Shown: positions 25,145 through 37,691 of the stretch, piece after piece
How positions within the stretch are numbered: the stretch's first letter is position 1
Layout of the letters: every line of letters starts with the position of its first letter
Assembly (NCBI GenBank): GCA_002751075.1
Contig: NAOQ01000175.1
Span: 32,989-96,988, forward strand
DNA from: Ichthyophonus hoferi
Taxonomy: Eukaryota > Opisthokonta > Ichthyosporea > Ichthyophonida > Ichthyophonidae
Direction: 5' to 3'
Length of the DNA: 64,000 bases
The notes under the pieces: generated by a model
What the model was told of the DNA's origin: nothing
The model's input: only the letters and a program-made list of their open reading frames with translations
Database searches by the model: none
Program-made: the position numbers and the translations under genes

Positions 25145-28100
25145 AGCCAAATCCATGGATCGCCAAAACTAAGTTTTTCGGCTTGCTTTATGATCCAACT
25201 TTCAACGGCTAACCCTTTTCTAAATAACCAAAACTAATACTTGGGAAGAAGAGGATGATCTGGCAAAATTTGTCACGGGCCTCCTATAGACAGTATCTCA
25301 GTCTAAAAACCAAAGTGAGGAGGCACAAAAACTATGCTAGGATAATTCGCTTTGTTGTCTAGCCTTGGGTCAGGGGAAGGATCTAGTAGAAGAGTCCTCT
25401 AGGGAATAATGATAAAGAGAGCTTTTGTATCACCATTTAAGCAGTCAACTTCGATAGGTATAGACAGCGCTTATTAGGACCTGGTGCTTTATGGCCTATT
25501 CAGTGGTAGATAAAATTCTTCTAGTAAGATTGGCGATAGATACTCTCAAAATATGATTTAGGTTAGTTTTCAGTGTACAGTAGTGCTGAATATACTAGTA
25601 GAGTAAGAGTTGGTAGTGTGGTTCACTGGCTATGCTTTGAAAACCATTTTTAAATATAAAACTGAATATTAAACTTTTAATACAATAAGTTGTCATATGT
25701 TTTATATATCCGAATTATACTATCCAGGCTTTCAAGCTATGTTACAATAGTACTCCAAAAGAGACTATACTATATTCAATTATCATCAGTAATAACCTTC
25801 TTTTAGTTCCCATTCCCATTTCTACAGATGAAAAAATTTCCGCCACCTTTGTCCCATTAAAACATATTAATAGGTTTCCTATATATACTCACCAGATTGC
25901 CCAGTGTAATTTAATTGTATTGCCTCCGAATCTGTGATTGTAAGTCCAAATCTTTCAGTAATCATCCATTTTGCGGTAATATATCCTGGTCTTGGTATTT
26001 CATACCTTTAGTATGGATGCTATGCTACCATTTTATTGAACTTTACGTATGAACCCATAATTATCATGAGTATAAATGTTGTTTTGTTGTTTCAAGAAAT
26101 CTCTGAAGCTGCACAATAGCATATACGGATTCCTTGGCATGCATTGTCAACATACTTTGTATTTTCTAGATATTCAAAGTAATATTTTTAATTATATGGA
26201 TCAAGTATGATAGTATTTAAGCAGCTACAGTCTATTATTAGTGTTATATATACATAAAATTAGTGGTTTGCAGTAATTACATATTTGATTAAGTGCCGCT
26301 CTAGGTATCGTTTACAACCACTTCAATACTTATCAACTTATGTGTAAATTGAGTTATATGGTATTCTTTGAGTAGATTGGAGCTACAGCATGACTAGTAT
26401 AATGCTAGATTACACTATCAGTATAATAATCACTTGTATCTACAACATGCACCTAAAAATATACACATAACAAAATAGAATATATTAGAGACAGTGGTAG
26501 TTAAGTGTATCTATGGTAAAAGACAAGATAGATCTTGTGATTCATGTAAGTGGACGTTTAATTAGACTAGCAACTAATTCGAAAAAATTTAAGAAATTAA
26601 AAATGTGGACAATATTTTAGTCAGATATTGCTTATAAATCTTTCCCTCTTTTCAAGAGTTTTCATCAGCACCCATATAGCTGACTGCTGATTAATTACTA
26701 TCAATGTATTGATTCATGTTGAATAATTCTAATACCAATTTGATCACATGGGTTGATAGGTCGGAATCCGATCTCTTATGATTGTGATGATAATGGCGAG
26801 ATCTATTCATTGGTTAAGGGCAGAGTTGATCAAATATGATTTAGATTCAAGCGTTTATATAATTTGATCAAAAGCTAATCTATGATCCTTGCACCCAATC
26901 AACTCACAAATCCCAAACCGACTGACTCCAAACAAACAGTTTTGAAATACATAATATCTTGACAAGGTATATACTATTTAGATCTATGACGTAGCATGGG
27001 CTGAATATATGCATCCAAACATGGCATATTTATATATATAGCCCCATTGATGTATAAATGGCGAGACTACAGTGATCAAACAACGTGAATATTATATCAT
27101 TGTCCATTCCACTACATGATAATTCCCAATAACCATTGGCAATAGCTTCTGATAAATATTAACTTAAAGTATGAACTATTGCATACCCATAAGCCATTGG
27201 GACTCACAGCAGTACCCATTAGTAGATTAGTTTGAGATATTAAAATATAAAGGATGGCCTCCATGCCAACTTGTGCTGAATTCTGAACCTTGTCCATACT
27301 GTTTCCCTGGCCTCCTACAAATTCCTATTAAGAAACTCGGAATACTGTATATTTGGCCAGGTTAAAATTGGCTTAGAAAATTTCAATTTGGCCCTTAACC
27401 CCATTTAGCACATTAAAATTGCATTCAAAATGGCAACTAATAAAATGTAATTAAACCTAATAATATCAAAACTCATGTACTGTAATGATGTAGACTTAGG
27501 CTCAGATCCTATTTAGAATTAATTCAATATGTAGTAAGTTATTTAATACATATATTTATAACGATGCGCACTAGTTAAATAAGAATGCAGACTTGATAGG
27601 ATCCCAGTGTAAAGATGTCAAATTAATGTAGCTAGTAGCCAAGTGACCTAGGGAACTTCAGATAGAATTAAAATGTTAAAGATAAATTTAATGCGGTTGG
27701 TCTTATAAGCCTAATTATAATGAGCGAGCTGCTGGAATAGGCTACCTTCTTTCTCAACAACAACATTATGCTTCCAATAAATTATATATACTTGGTACGA
27801 TCACTGTCCAATATCTGACAATTTAAATACTTCTGATAAAGTATTCTTCCTACACATGTCTTATAGGCACATGTCAGGTCATAAGGTCATAAGATCATGC
27901 ATATACGTACACATAATAAACTGTCAACTACATGGTATTAACCACTAACTAACAATAGTATTATGCTGTCAGATGATGGTACATACATATGTATATTTTT
28001 TTGCAATAAATATGCAAAGCGACCTATCCAAGTCAGCATATATGTTTATGAATGGATCATGTATGTAGGTGTTGGGGTGAAAGTGGAATGCATGCCTAAG

Positions 28101-28670
28101 TAACACTAGGGTTTATACGTCTGTGACTGAGACTAGCTGGCGGTCTGCCAGTACAAGAAACCTGATCCTTAGATTATTCCGCCTTCTAAAACTCTTTAAA
28201 TATAAATAGTTATAAATCTTATTAAATATGGGACCAAATAAAAAGTGTGCATCAACTGGATATAGACACACATGATATTCAATCGTAATATTCTAGTGGA
28301 ACTAGATAATGCAATATATATACCATGGGTGTTAATTCAATGGAGTAATTAGATAAGACCCCAACGAGTAAAGCAAAGCCGTCATGGGCGAAAATGATAG
28401 TCAGGGGGGTGGTTATTGATAAAGGGTTGGAAACTATGCAAACAGTAGTGCTTGTGAAAGAAAAACTCAAAAACATGTCTATCTTTTAATCTAAGCTCAT
28501 AGTAATCAAGAGGGCTGAAGGAATATAGGTTTACTGTAGTCAATACCTATTTACAATATAGTGTAAGTCCCATTACATCACATTATCCCCATTACATCAC
28601 ATTATCTTTTGGTCTCAGTATAAGAATTAAGTTTTCTAACATCAAACTTTCTAAAGGTAACCAGTGTTAG
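25145..28670. other. Intergenic: WD40 gene start to GID8 end
   Basis: 3.5 kb of AT-rich DNA. The part nearest the WD40 gene (25160-25420) is slightly GC-richer and may be promoter-proximal. The only local repeat is a directly repeated CCCATTACATCACATTAT at about 28569-28606. Open frames at 27112-27297 and 28279-28476 have no recognisable homology. No exon or transposon end is evident. Confidence 0.55.
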
Positions 28671-31600
28671 TTATAGCGGGTCCTGTTCGGTAAAAGTTGG
28701 CGTGACAATGTTGGTGAGTTGGGGAAATTCGACTTTTTCTTTGAGTAGGTCTTGAGACCATTTTAAGACTTTAACCAGAAGTGGAATCATGGCCACTGTG
28801 CCCACCAAAGCCCCTAGGTCAGCTTACATAATATCAAATCATAATACATCTTAGGGTGATGAAGGTAAAGTAATGACGTTAATTTGGCCTATTCAGGTTT
28901 GTTGAAATAGTTGACTAAGAAGTTGTCCAAGAATGAATATAATGAGCACGAATATATCAAAGAAGGGAAAGAGTGGAAAGAGAAAGAGATAAAATAAGAC
29001 ATGAAAGAAACAATCACGTATTATTTCAGTTACATTATATTGATCACGGTAAAGTCAACTTGTCAACTTAGTAGTGACATGAATAGATATAGGTATTTAT
29101 TTGCGCTTGTGGGTGCACGTGTTGGTATGTGCAAGGGACGTTGTAAAAGTAATACACATTTGGACTGAGTAATACAATACAAGGTAATGGTTTCTACCTT
29201 TGTCCTGACATTGACTTGTCAAAATGGCAGCATTTAGCTCGCTGGCAGTCTCTTGGCGCTGAAGGTATCATCATGAGCCTATTAGTAGCTAAAGGGTGTA
29301 AAGGAATACATTATCCCAGTCCAGCACTAGAGGATCAGTACAATAAGATACATGCAAGGTGGGTGGTATAGGCATATATAAAGTTATAACTGTAATAAAA
29401 CAACACCATATTTTTTAAAATACCAGAAAAGACGAGGTTTAAACCATGAAAAGATTTATTGGCGGATTATATGTAGGTAGGACACTGCCACAATTAACCT
29501 GTACCAGTCTGCTAGTCTTATCCGGTCTGTATCGACTGCTCTAACATATAAATAAAGCCATCTAGCCAGCATATGTTGTGTCTATTAAATATTTATAGTA
29601 AGACTTAATAACATTTCATTGCAGCCTTGCCTATATATCCATATATATAGTATAAATATGTGTGAGTAAATATGTAGTGAACGTTTACCTGTGATGCATC
29701 CAGTAAGTAGGCCACAGGGGAGGCACTCTGATCTTCAAAGGCAAGTAGTGCCATGGTTCGCTCCAGTTCTTCCAAAAAGTTAGGCTGCAGGGCTAGAATT
29801 TCTTAAGGGCACGCAGAGGAAGATGAATGTGTGTATGTATATTCATTCACATACATAGATATAAAATGTATATGCATGTGTAGGAGGTAATGTCCAGCCC
29901 GTAAGTTTATACTTGAAAAGGGTTATAATACAATACGTGGTACATATGAACATATAGCACACTACTAAATAAAATTAATATAAATTACATTTTTGAGATA
30001 TTAGCAATCCTTCATAAATAAAATGCATTGGGACTATTTATGACGTGCTTGTTATTGTAAGTATGTGTTAATATGTTAATATATCTGTATGTATACATTA
30101 ACAAATATCGGTGTACTTAAGGGTTAGTGCAGATGTAATGGCCACTACATTAAAACATGATATAGTAAGAAGAATTATAAGAGAGAGTAAGTCCAAATAT
30201 AAGTTAAGAGAACAAGTATACGTGGGTGTAGAAGTGTGTTAGAGTATAATTGCATACACTCCCAGTGATTACTGTATGCATGAATGAGTGTGGGGAGGGA
30301 GACATTGATTTGCAATATCAATTTATTTAGGAAAATGTAAAGTCGTATAGATAAGTAAATATGTGTATGAATGTGTATGTATATAGATGTGTATTTGTAT
30401 GTCTATGTAGTTACGCATTACACACTCAAAGCTCTAAGAACATATGTGAATAGTCATGAGGCATGTATACATTCTCCTCGCCCATTGGTGCCATTTCCTC
30501 CTTTGCAAACTCTAAGGCCTCTTCAATGGAATTACGCCTTATCAGTTCAATCAAACGCTGCTGTTGCAGATGAAAATACAATTGAGGGTTGGTGTCCAGG
30601 ATCTGTATAATTAGAAATATGGTTTTTTATGAAAGAAAAGGAAAAAAAAAGCAGACAAAGAAAATAAAAATGAAAGGGTAGAGGAATAATATTAATGAGA
30701 CACTGCATGTGGCGCTGGAAGCCAATAGATATACATGTCTGTATATTCAAATCCATATATACCTATATATACATACACATAAATACTTACTTCAATGCAG
30801 ACCTACCTACTATGCTATTTAGACCCTTGTTTACATACATAACTACCTACTATTGTGTTTACAAACCAATCTTCATGCATACCTGCCTAAATGCATCAGT
30901 TCGTATAATGGCATCTACTCACGTGGGTCTATGCTCTTGCCCTCTTTGCCTGCCCACATGCATACCCACCAACACATGTCCTAGCCCTAATTTCCCGAGC
31001 ACATATCATGCATACATATACAAATATGGCCATATAGACAGATAAATATATTTTCATACCAACAGATAACAGATAGATAGAAGTAAATATACAAACCTCC
31101 GGATCCAAGGTGTTGACTAACTCAATTGCCTTTTCCACCTCTCCGGCCTGAACTGCATGCCGAATATGCATCCTCTCATCAATCGATCCAAGATTGTAAT
31201 CTCCCTTCACCCCACCCTCCTGCACAAACTGTTCAACTGTATCCTGTGCGTTTGTTGTTCTATGTTATGTTTAGTTTCTTCTGAAAAAAATCCTTTGTAT
31301 GTGTGCATAAGTACTAGGAATGCCGTATTCACACTGGTAAATACACAGTATAAGTATGAATGAAGGTGATGGAAGACAACAACCTCAAGCACCTACCTTG
31401 TAGCCTTCAATAACAAGGTAGTTCATTACCAAACGGTTGAGCTCTCTGTGATACATACCTCCTGTATTAGAGTCTACCTCTGTATTGGTATATATATATA
31501 TATAATTTTAACATGAATCTAACATATAATGATGAACTTTTACGAGATCCAAAAGGCATCTTACATTCTTCCCTATCTCCCAGCATGCATTAATAATAAT

Positions 31601-32598
31601 AGAATAATTATCACCACATGAGAAATCTACCCGCCACTCTCCATCTCCTCCCCCCACCAATAACACAACAACCTTTTGTTTATATCTGCCTCTGTCAGTA
31701 GTACTTTCCATTCCTTTAGGTCGATGGCTTTTTTGAGAGACTGAAAAGGGGAAGGAAATACAAAGTTCTATTGGTACAAACATGTGTGTACTTCACGTAT
31801 ATGGAATTCTCTCTTTAAAATATTTGACTCAATAGAAAATATCATGTATATCAATTTAAAAAGGAATATTCAGTGACAGGAATTGATCTGTATATAACTA
31901 AAATCTAATATTTCAGCATCTTATCACATTCTCTGCTCCCTCAAAACCTCAGAAACCCAGCTTACATATGTTTTTTTTTCTGTCCAAATCATTATTAGCA
32001 TAATTCTCATTATAAACGTCATGTGATACAACATGCTTTTCATAGTATGGCGACAAATCCTAGGCAGTTGAAAGCTACAGCAAAAACGTCTGTGAGATCT
32101 TTACTAACACTAACACAATAATAATAAATGTAACCAGTAGAAAAATAAACCAGAATGACCAAAAAGATGAAAACTACAACGAGATGAGTCATCAAAATAA
32201 ACAATGGCACCTTATAATTAATAAGTGTACATGATGAAGAATTATATCAGAGAAAATACATGGTATAACGTTTCAAACCAGAGCAAAAAGTAAAAGAATA
32301 TATAAATATAATGGTATATTAATAAGCTAAATCTGATAACACCGCTTATGGTTTGGCAATCATTAAAGCTTCATTTCTCTAATTTGTACTCAATAGAGCA
32401 AAGGAAAATGATTGAGCAAGAACAGAATTACAATATTGGAAAAAAATCAGTACAGTGCTGAGATGAAAAGTGCCTCCCCTCCTCCCTTCCTCCACTTCCT
32501 CTCTGCTCCCAATAAATACAATAACTTAACATTCTCCAACAAACTAAAATACACATACACACTAAAAAAATCACCCTTACACTATTCTCTTTCACCAT
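28671..32598 (-). CDS. GID8: GID8, scaffold of the CTLH/GID E3 ubiquitin ligase
   Basis: GID8 (TWA1, C20orf11) is a core LisH-CTLH-CRA scaffold of the CTLH ligase. Eight exons join in phase to 231 aa (human 228): 32598-32581, 31740-31673, 31445-31397, 31243-31097, 30602-30471, 29784-29689, 29258-29198, 28795-28671. Lis[17 protein letters not shown] (human DMNRLIMNYLVTEGFK). [24 protein letters not shown] (human [20 protein letters not shown]), then [20 protein letters not shown] (human [20 protein letters not shown]). [23 protein letters not shown] (human [20 protein letters not shown]). The C-terminus contains [20 protein letters not shown]. Exon 1 encodes only MVKENS. It is chosen because it supplies an ATG, a GTAAGG donor and matching phase, and it is the least certain exon. 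The protein is full length with no missing segment. Confidence 0.95.
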
Positions 32599-35500
32599 CT
32601 TAAAGAAAAAGAAATGTGATGGGGCTATTAGCCGTGGTACAAGTATAAGTTGTGCAGTATTTGAGTAGTGGTGTGGTGTGTTCAATTGTTGTTGACTAAG
32701 TCACTTGGAATATCTTTTCCTCTGTCACATTGAAAAATATTTCTCCAGGAATGCCCTGGATTGTAACCATTCAAATTCCGAAACCCAAGTATTCCAGACA
32801 GCTGAAATGCAAGTATTATTACTACTGTCTAGATTATATCGCACATCATAGGAAAGGACACATCAAGATTAATATTAATCCTGGGTGGGCTTACAGGCCA
32901 ATGGGAAACGGCTCACAATGTCGTCACGACTGGTAGGGCTGGAACTAAGCTGTGCTCCAATTTAGATGTAAATGTCTGCTACTTGTAGGAGTTTGATAAC
33001 AACCTTGGCCCTTGTATGGGAATCTTGAAATGTTTCTGTCAATATAGTAGACTGGTGTTTCTTTAAAATTATTTACAGATGACTTTATGGTTAATATATT
33101 TTTTAATTATATTATATCCTAAAAGTTGAGAATGCTATAGTAAACTGTAGTCGAGTAATTTAGCCACAAAGTATACAATGCAGCCTGAACTGAAATGCTC
33201 AACAATTTTAACGTTACCAGAAAAGCAACTTTCCAATGACTCCGATGTTACGTCCAGGCCTCAACCTATATTAACGCGCATTACTAATGCAATAAAAAAT
33301 GAAGCAATATCATAGGATGGTTATTTAGGAAAAAATGCGATTTTCTGAAAAAAATGCTAAAAATGCTATTGTGTACCTTTCATTGGTAGTTAATCACACG
33401 TCACTCTAGTTATTTTTGTGGTAGAATTGTACGGGAAAGACATGCATTACTCTGTATACCTATTGGATACGATGGCATCATTGGCTTTGATTTTTTATAC
33501 TGGTGGATAGAACAAATACAGATATTGCGTAGGCGCTCATACGTAAAAAAATTACAAATCACAATTACCAATGTGCAAGAGAAGATGCCACATAGTTTCT
33601 AAGTGGCTAATACTGCCTAACTACCTTCATTAGATTATCCAAATAAAGTCAATATCTATCTCTATAATCAAGTTTGACTCCTGGAGAACACTTACTATCA
33701 CCTAGTATTATAAATTTTTTCATTCTATCTATCCAGCACTAGACGGCCAAATATATGTTTTATTAAAAATTATGCCACACTCACTATCTTGCAATAGGAA
33801 TGCGTTCTATATTCAGTGCAGGTTATATATGACATATCTGAAACTAATGAGTCAGGTGGGGGGGAACTGCATCTAAATTTGTAGAGATTGAAATTGATAT
33901 TATGATGGGGCCAATATTTATAATATCGGGGTATAAAATTTCATTTTCTGGATTGGGGTTTGTAGTATCGCGATCTATTATGAGTGAATCATGCTTTCCA
34001 CTCTCATCAATCCTATGAAATGGCATAATCTGAGGACAGTGACGGATTCTTTATCTATGAGTATCCCACCGATTTGGATCAAAATCTAAGTCAACGCAAC
34101 TTCAATCATTATATTGGTGCTTAATACTAATTATAACATAATAAAGAATACTCTTTTAGTCTTATAATACTTACTAACTCAATGTCTTCCGCTCTACATA
34201 TGATGACATATTTACTTCAGCTGCTAAATATTCCGTACAGGATATGTACATACACCATTTGCTCATACTACAGTTGTTCTATTAATTTTAAAACTAATAA
34301 CAATGTATCTACAATCATCACATGATTTGTACAGGCGGCTATGTGCTTCTTGAATGGACAAAGTAGTTATTTTTATTACTTTTTTCCATTTAAAATTATT
34401 GAAAAAATAAACTTACTATTGTTACTGTGAATAATTCCCCGTGCATGGACTTCCACATTTACAATAATTAATAAAAGTGCTATAGCTATGCTAACAATTT
34501 ATGAAATTTATGAAATACCATGTATAGAATACAATTAGTGGTTGTTTCCACATGTGGGCCCGATAATTGTGGTTTTTCATTTCGTGCGCCATTTTTATTG
34601 CATGAATCTTGTTTTAAATTACTATCGCATAATGAATGAGTAGTTCCTATTAAAATATTTACTCAACAGTAGCAATTTGGCTTACTAATTTATATATATT
34701 AAATAGTGAAAACCTGTTACACATAAACCAATGTACACAGTGCATGGCCTGTGTGTACCTTATCTTCCATAAAATACATAGCGCCTTACTTAGCGTCATA
34801 GTTATTAAAGAAACCATGGCTTTCATTTTACCTTTATAGTTAATGTCTTTAGTTTCCATACTTCAAATAATTAATAAAATTACTTGCTGTCATACATAAC
34901 TAATGTGTATTTGTGTGCTTTCAGTATATGACGGATATATGGCTTTGTACCAATAAAGTCATAGGTTTAGTAAAATTAACATTTACACAGATTCTCAATT
35001 AAGTCGTTTATTAGGTCAGCAGTACATCACTGTAATTTTGATAATGCTAAATTAATCCATGTTTTGTATTAGTTAGTACTGGGCAACTTCTGGCATTAGG
35101 AGGTAATTTGACCAGAGGCCAAGATATAGAACCTTATCTTAAGTTGATAAGGTGATAATTTACCTGAAACTAACCTCCTCCACCCACCCCTCCACCAAAT
35201 ACGTTATCTGTAGATAAGCATTACATAATATTAAGATAGCAATTAAGTTGTGGTCCAGGGTTTATACAGGTGATGGAATTCAATATTAACTCTAATCCAA
35301 TGATTCAATTGTTAAACCATGCAATGCAGAAAAATTATGACCGACAGGCCAGACTTACTGGAAAAACTGTATAACCACAATACAGGTCTTAGGTTAGGAC
35401 TGATCTAAACTCTTACAGAATAAATGTGTTGCTAGCAAAAGCAAAAAAAACTTTGTAAACACATTGCTCGAGTAACAACTAATTAATTACTCTCAAAATT

Positions 35501-35739
35501 TCGTCACGGAAGAGTATTAGAAAGACGCAGAAACACGTAAAACCTCCATTTTCAATTTTATGATTTACAATTGAAGCTAAGAATATGAAGATAACCTTTT
35601 CCTCTGACTATAAAGATCCATCAAAAAAGGACTTGCAAAATAAATTTAATACTCGTGAGGAACTAGTCACTCCACTACCAGTAGACACTAGCCATTATCT
35701 AAAAGTTTGATATCAATGACATAGGGAAGATCTTTATTC
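32599..35739. other. Intergenic, 3.1 kb, no confident gene
   Basis: The GID8 promoter should lie just right of 32598. Open frames at 32730-32936 (plus) and 33844-34026 (minus, acidic and Asn/Pro-rich) have no recognisable family and no splice context. The rest is AT-rich without tandem arrays. It could include decayed parts of the retroelement fossil to its right, but I cannot show that. Confidence 0.5.
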
Positions 35740-36980
35740 TGTTGATGTCAAATTTGATAGGATTAGTAAAGCCCGGCAACCTAGCAGTGCTTTCACTACA
35801 AATTTATTTTCTAAATCAAACTGTGAAAATACTGTTCCAGAGGAACCTACTACCAAAACGTCACCAGGCACCTACCATTATAACAATAACCACATATCAA
35901 GAGGCATCTAATTTCCAAGAGAAATGTTCGTACTCCGTGTCACACTCCTACTACCCCCTGACTCATCAACCCCCTCTAAATATACCAGCCTACGCCAGCA
36001 ACCCACTGACATCTATGATTTAGGACCCACACCAATGAAGTAGCCCACTACTAGACTTGTCTAAACCCAACCGCACTATCATGTACACTACACTCATGCT
36101 CAGGGACTCTCTCCAACCAATGTATCTATTCCAAACTGCATCCTTTTCATCTGTGCCACATGCATTTAACCCAAAAGTATGTACTATTTGGCATTCCCAA
36201 ATTATGCATCGCTCCAACAAACAGCTCATATCTGCTAGTAACCTCTACTACATCACCATACCCAAGAACATTGCCCCTTGTAATGGCTGAGCCACAAACA
36301 AAATCATCCTCAGATCTTTTCCAATGCTTCGAGTACACACCTGCTATACACTCCCAACCATCCATAGTAGCGTGGTTGTCCACCTCCAAATATTGTTTCA
36401 GGCTACAGATGGTTTGCCTTGTTTATTGATGATTTCAAACATTACATTACTGTGTATTACATAAAAAAAATAAAAAATAAGATCCTCTATTATTTTGAAC
36501 AATTAATGAAAGTAGCCCATATCCTACATTCACCCTATCGCATTGCCACCCTATACACCGACCAAGGTATTAACTACATGCTTATTCCTTTCCCCCAACG
36601 GCTCTCCTTATGGGGCAATGAGTACCACCCAACCCTGCTCTATGCACCTCAGTCTGATGCTTCGACTGAGTTAACAAACCACCACATAATCACCATGACT
36701 GAAGTTGCCATGAATACTGCCAATATTCTTCATTCCTTTGGGAAATATACTGTTCAATCCGCCATATTTACGCACAACCTTATGCTTACAACATCTGTGA
36801 CCTCCGACAAACACCCCCACATGCTCTGGCACTACCAATCCACACCCATCTACTGTTATGCACTTTTGGATCTGGAAATCGGGATCACTAATTACACTTC
36901 CGTCAATCTCCAATCCAAGAAGAGGAGACATCATAAAATTGACGAGAGCCTGGTTGATACTGTGCTTAAAGTGTAGTACA
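35740..36980 (+). mobile_element. Ty1/copia-like retroelement fossil (integrase region), broken
   Basis: A C-rich block distinct from its AT-rich surroundings. The clearest part, about 36395-36976, resembles the copia-type integrase core: a FIDDF segment followed by VYYIKK, a later YTDQG segment, and YAPQSDAS followed by a TNHH stretch, like the PYTPQQNG...RKNR region of copia elements. The part to its left (from about 35740) shares the composition but is not recognised by sequence. I see no reverse transcriptase, RNase H or LTR pair in the window. It is clearly broken and incomplete, with several breaks, and is likely old. The family call is moderate; another integrase-bearing element is possible. 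Confidence 0.55.
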
Positions 36981-37691
36981 GTGTGACTTCTATTCCCTCC
37001 CCTTTTAATATGACATCGCACTATTGCACCATTTACATTATTTACTTTTTGTCGCTAATGTTATTATATATAATCTATTAACATATTAGCTTTAAAAACA
37101 AAATAAACGACCAAAAAATATAAATATGTAATACATGTGACCACTTGATCAAAGTTTTATTTCTTTATTATCTAATAGTATCTTGCAATGTACAAGTATT
37201 AAAACTTGGCATCCTGTTCAATAGCTATTAAAGTAAGTAAATCTAAATTTCTTTTGCTATTAGAGAAATATTTAACCTTTTTCAGTAAAGGTATTTTATA
37301 GGAGTTTACCTTGGGTTAAGTACATTTTTAAGAGCCAAACCCACGTTGTTGTTACATTAACAACGCTTTAACAATTATGTTTGATAATAACATGCGAATA
37401 AACGCTTACAACATACATGTATTGGGAGAATATAACATATTTCTTATACACTCTAGAGTATATTCCTTATATAATACAGTAACTTAGCCGCAATTCGTAA
37501 TTGGTTTAATGAGCATAATAGGTATAATTTAGATAAAACCGAATCATTATGTAAAGGGAAACCAGACAGAGTACTAAAAATATAGTAAGTACTTTGCACA
37601 GATAAAGATTATGAAGCAGTAGTAGTCTAGGGGAGGACACCTTGCCACTATAAGCGAACTATATACACATTTCGGCACCATAAAGTTGTCA
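36981..37691. other. Intergenic between fossil and GTPase gene
   Basis: 700 bp of AT-rich DNA 3' of the GTPase-DysF gene. Minus-strand AATAAA occurs near 37156-37161, about 530 nt past the stop, and is a possible polyadenylation signal. Nothing else is seen. Confidence 0.5.

Noticed and set aside
33844-34026. 60-codon acidic minus-strand frame
   Set aside because: Somewhat protein-like, but too short, unrecognised, and without splice sites or a partner exon.
36419-36976. 185-codon frame as a host gene
   Set aside because: It resembles copia-type integrase and sits in a C-rich block, so it is treated as part of the retroelement fossil.
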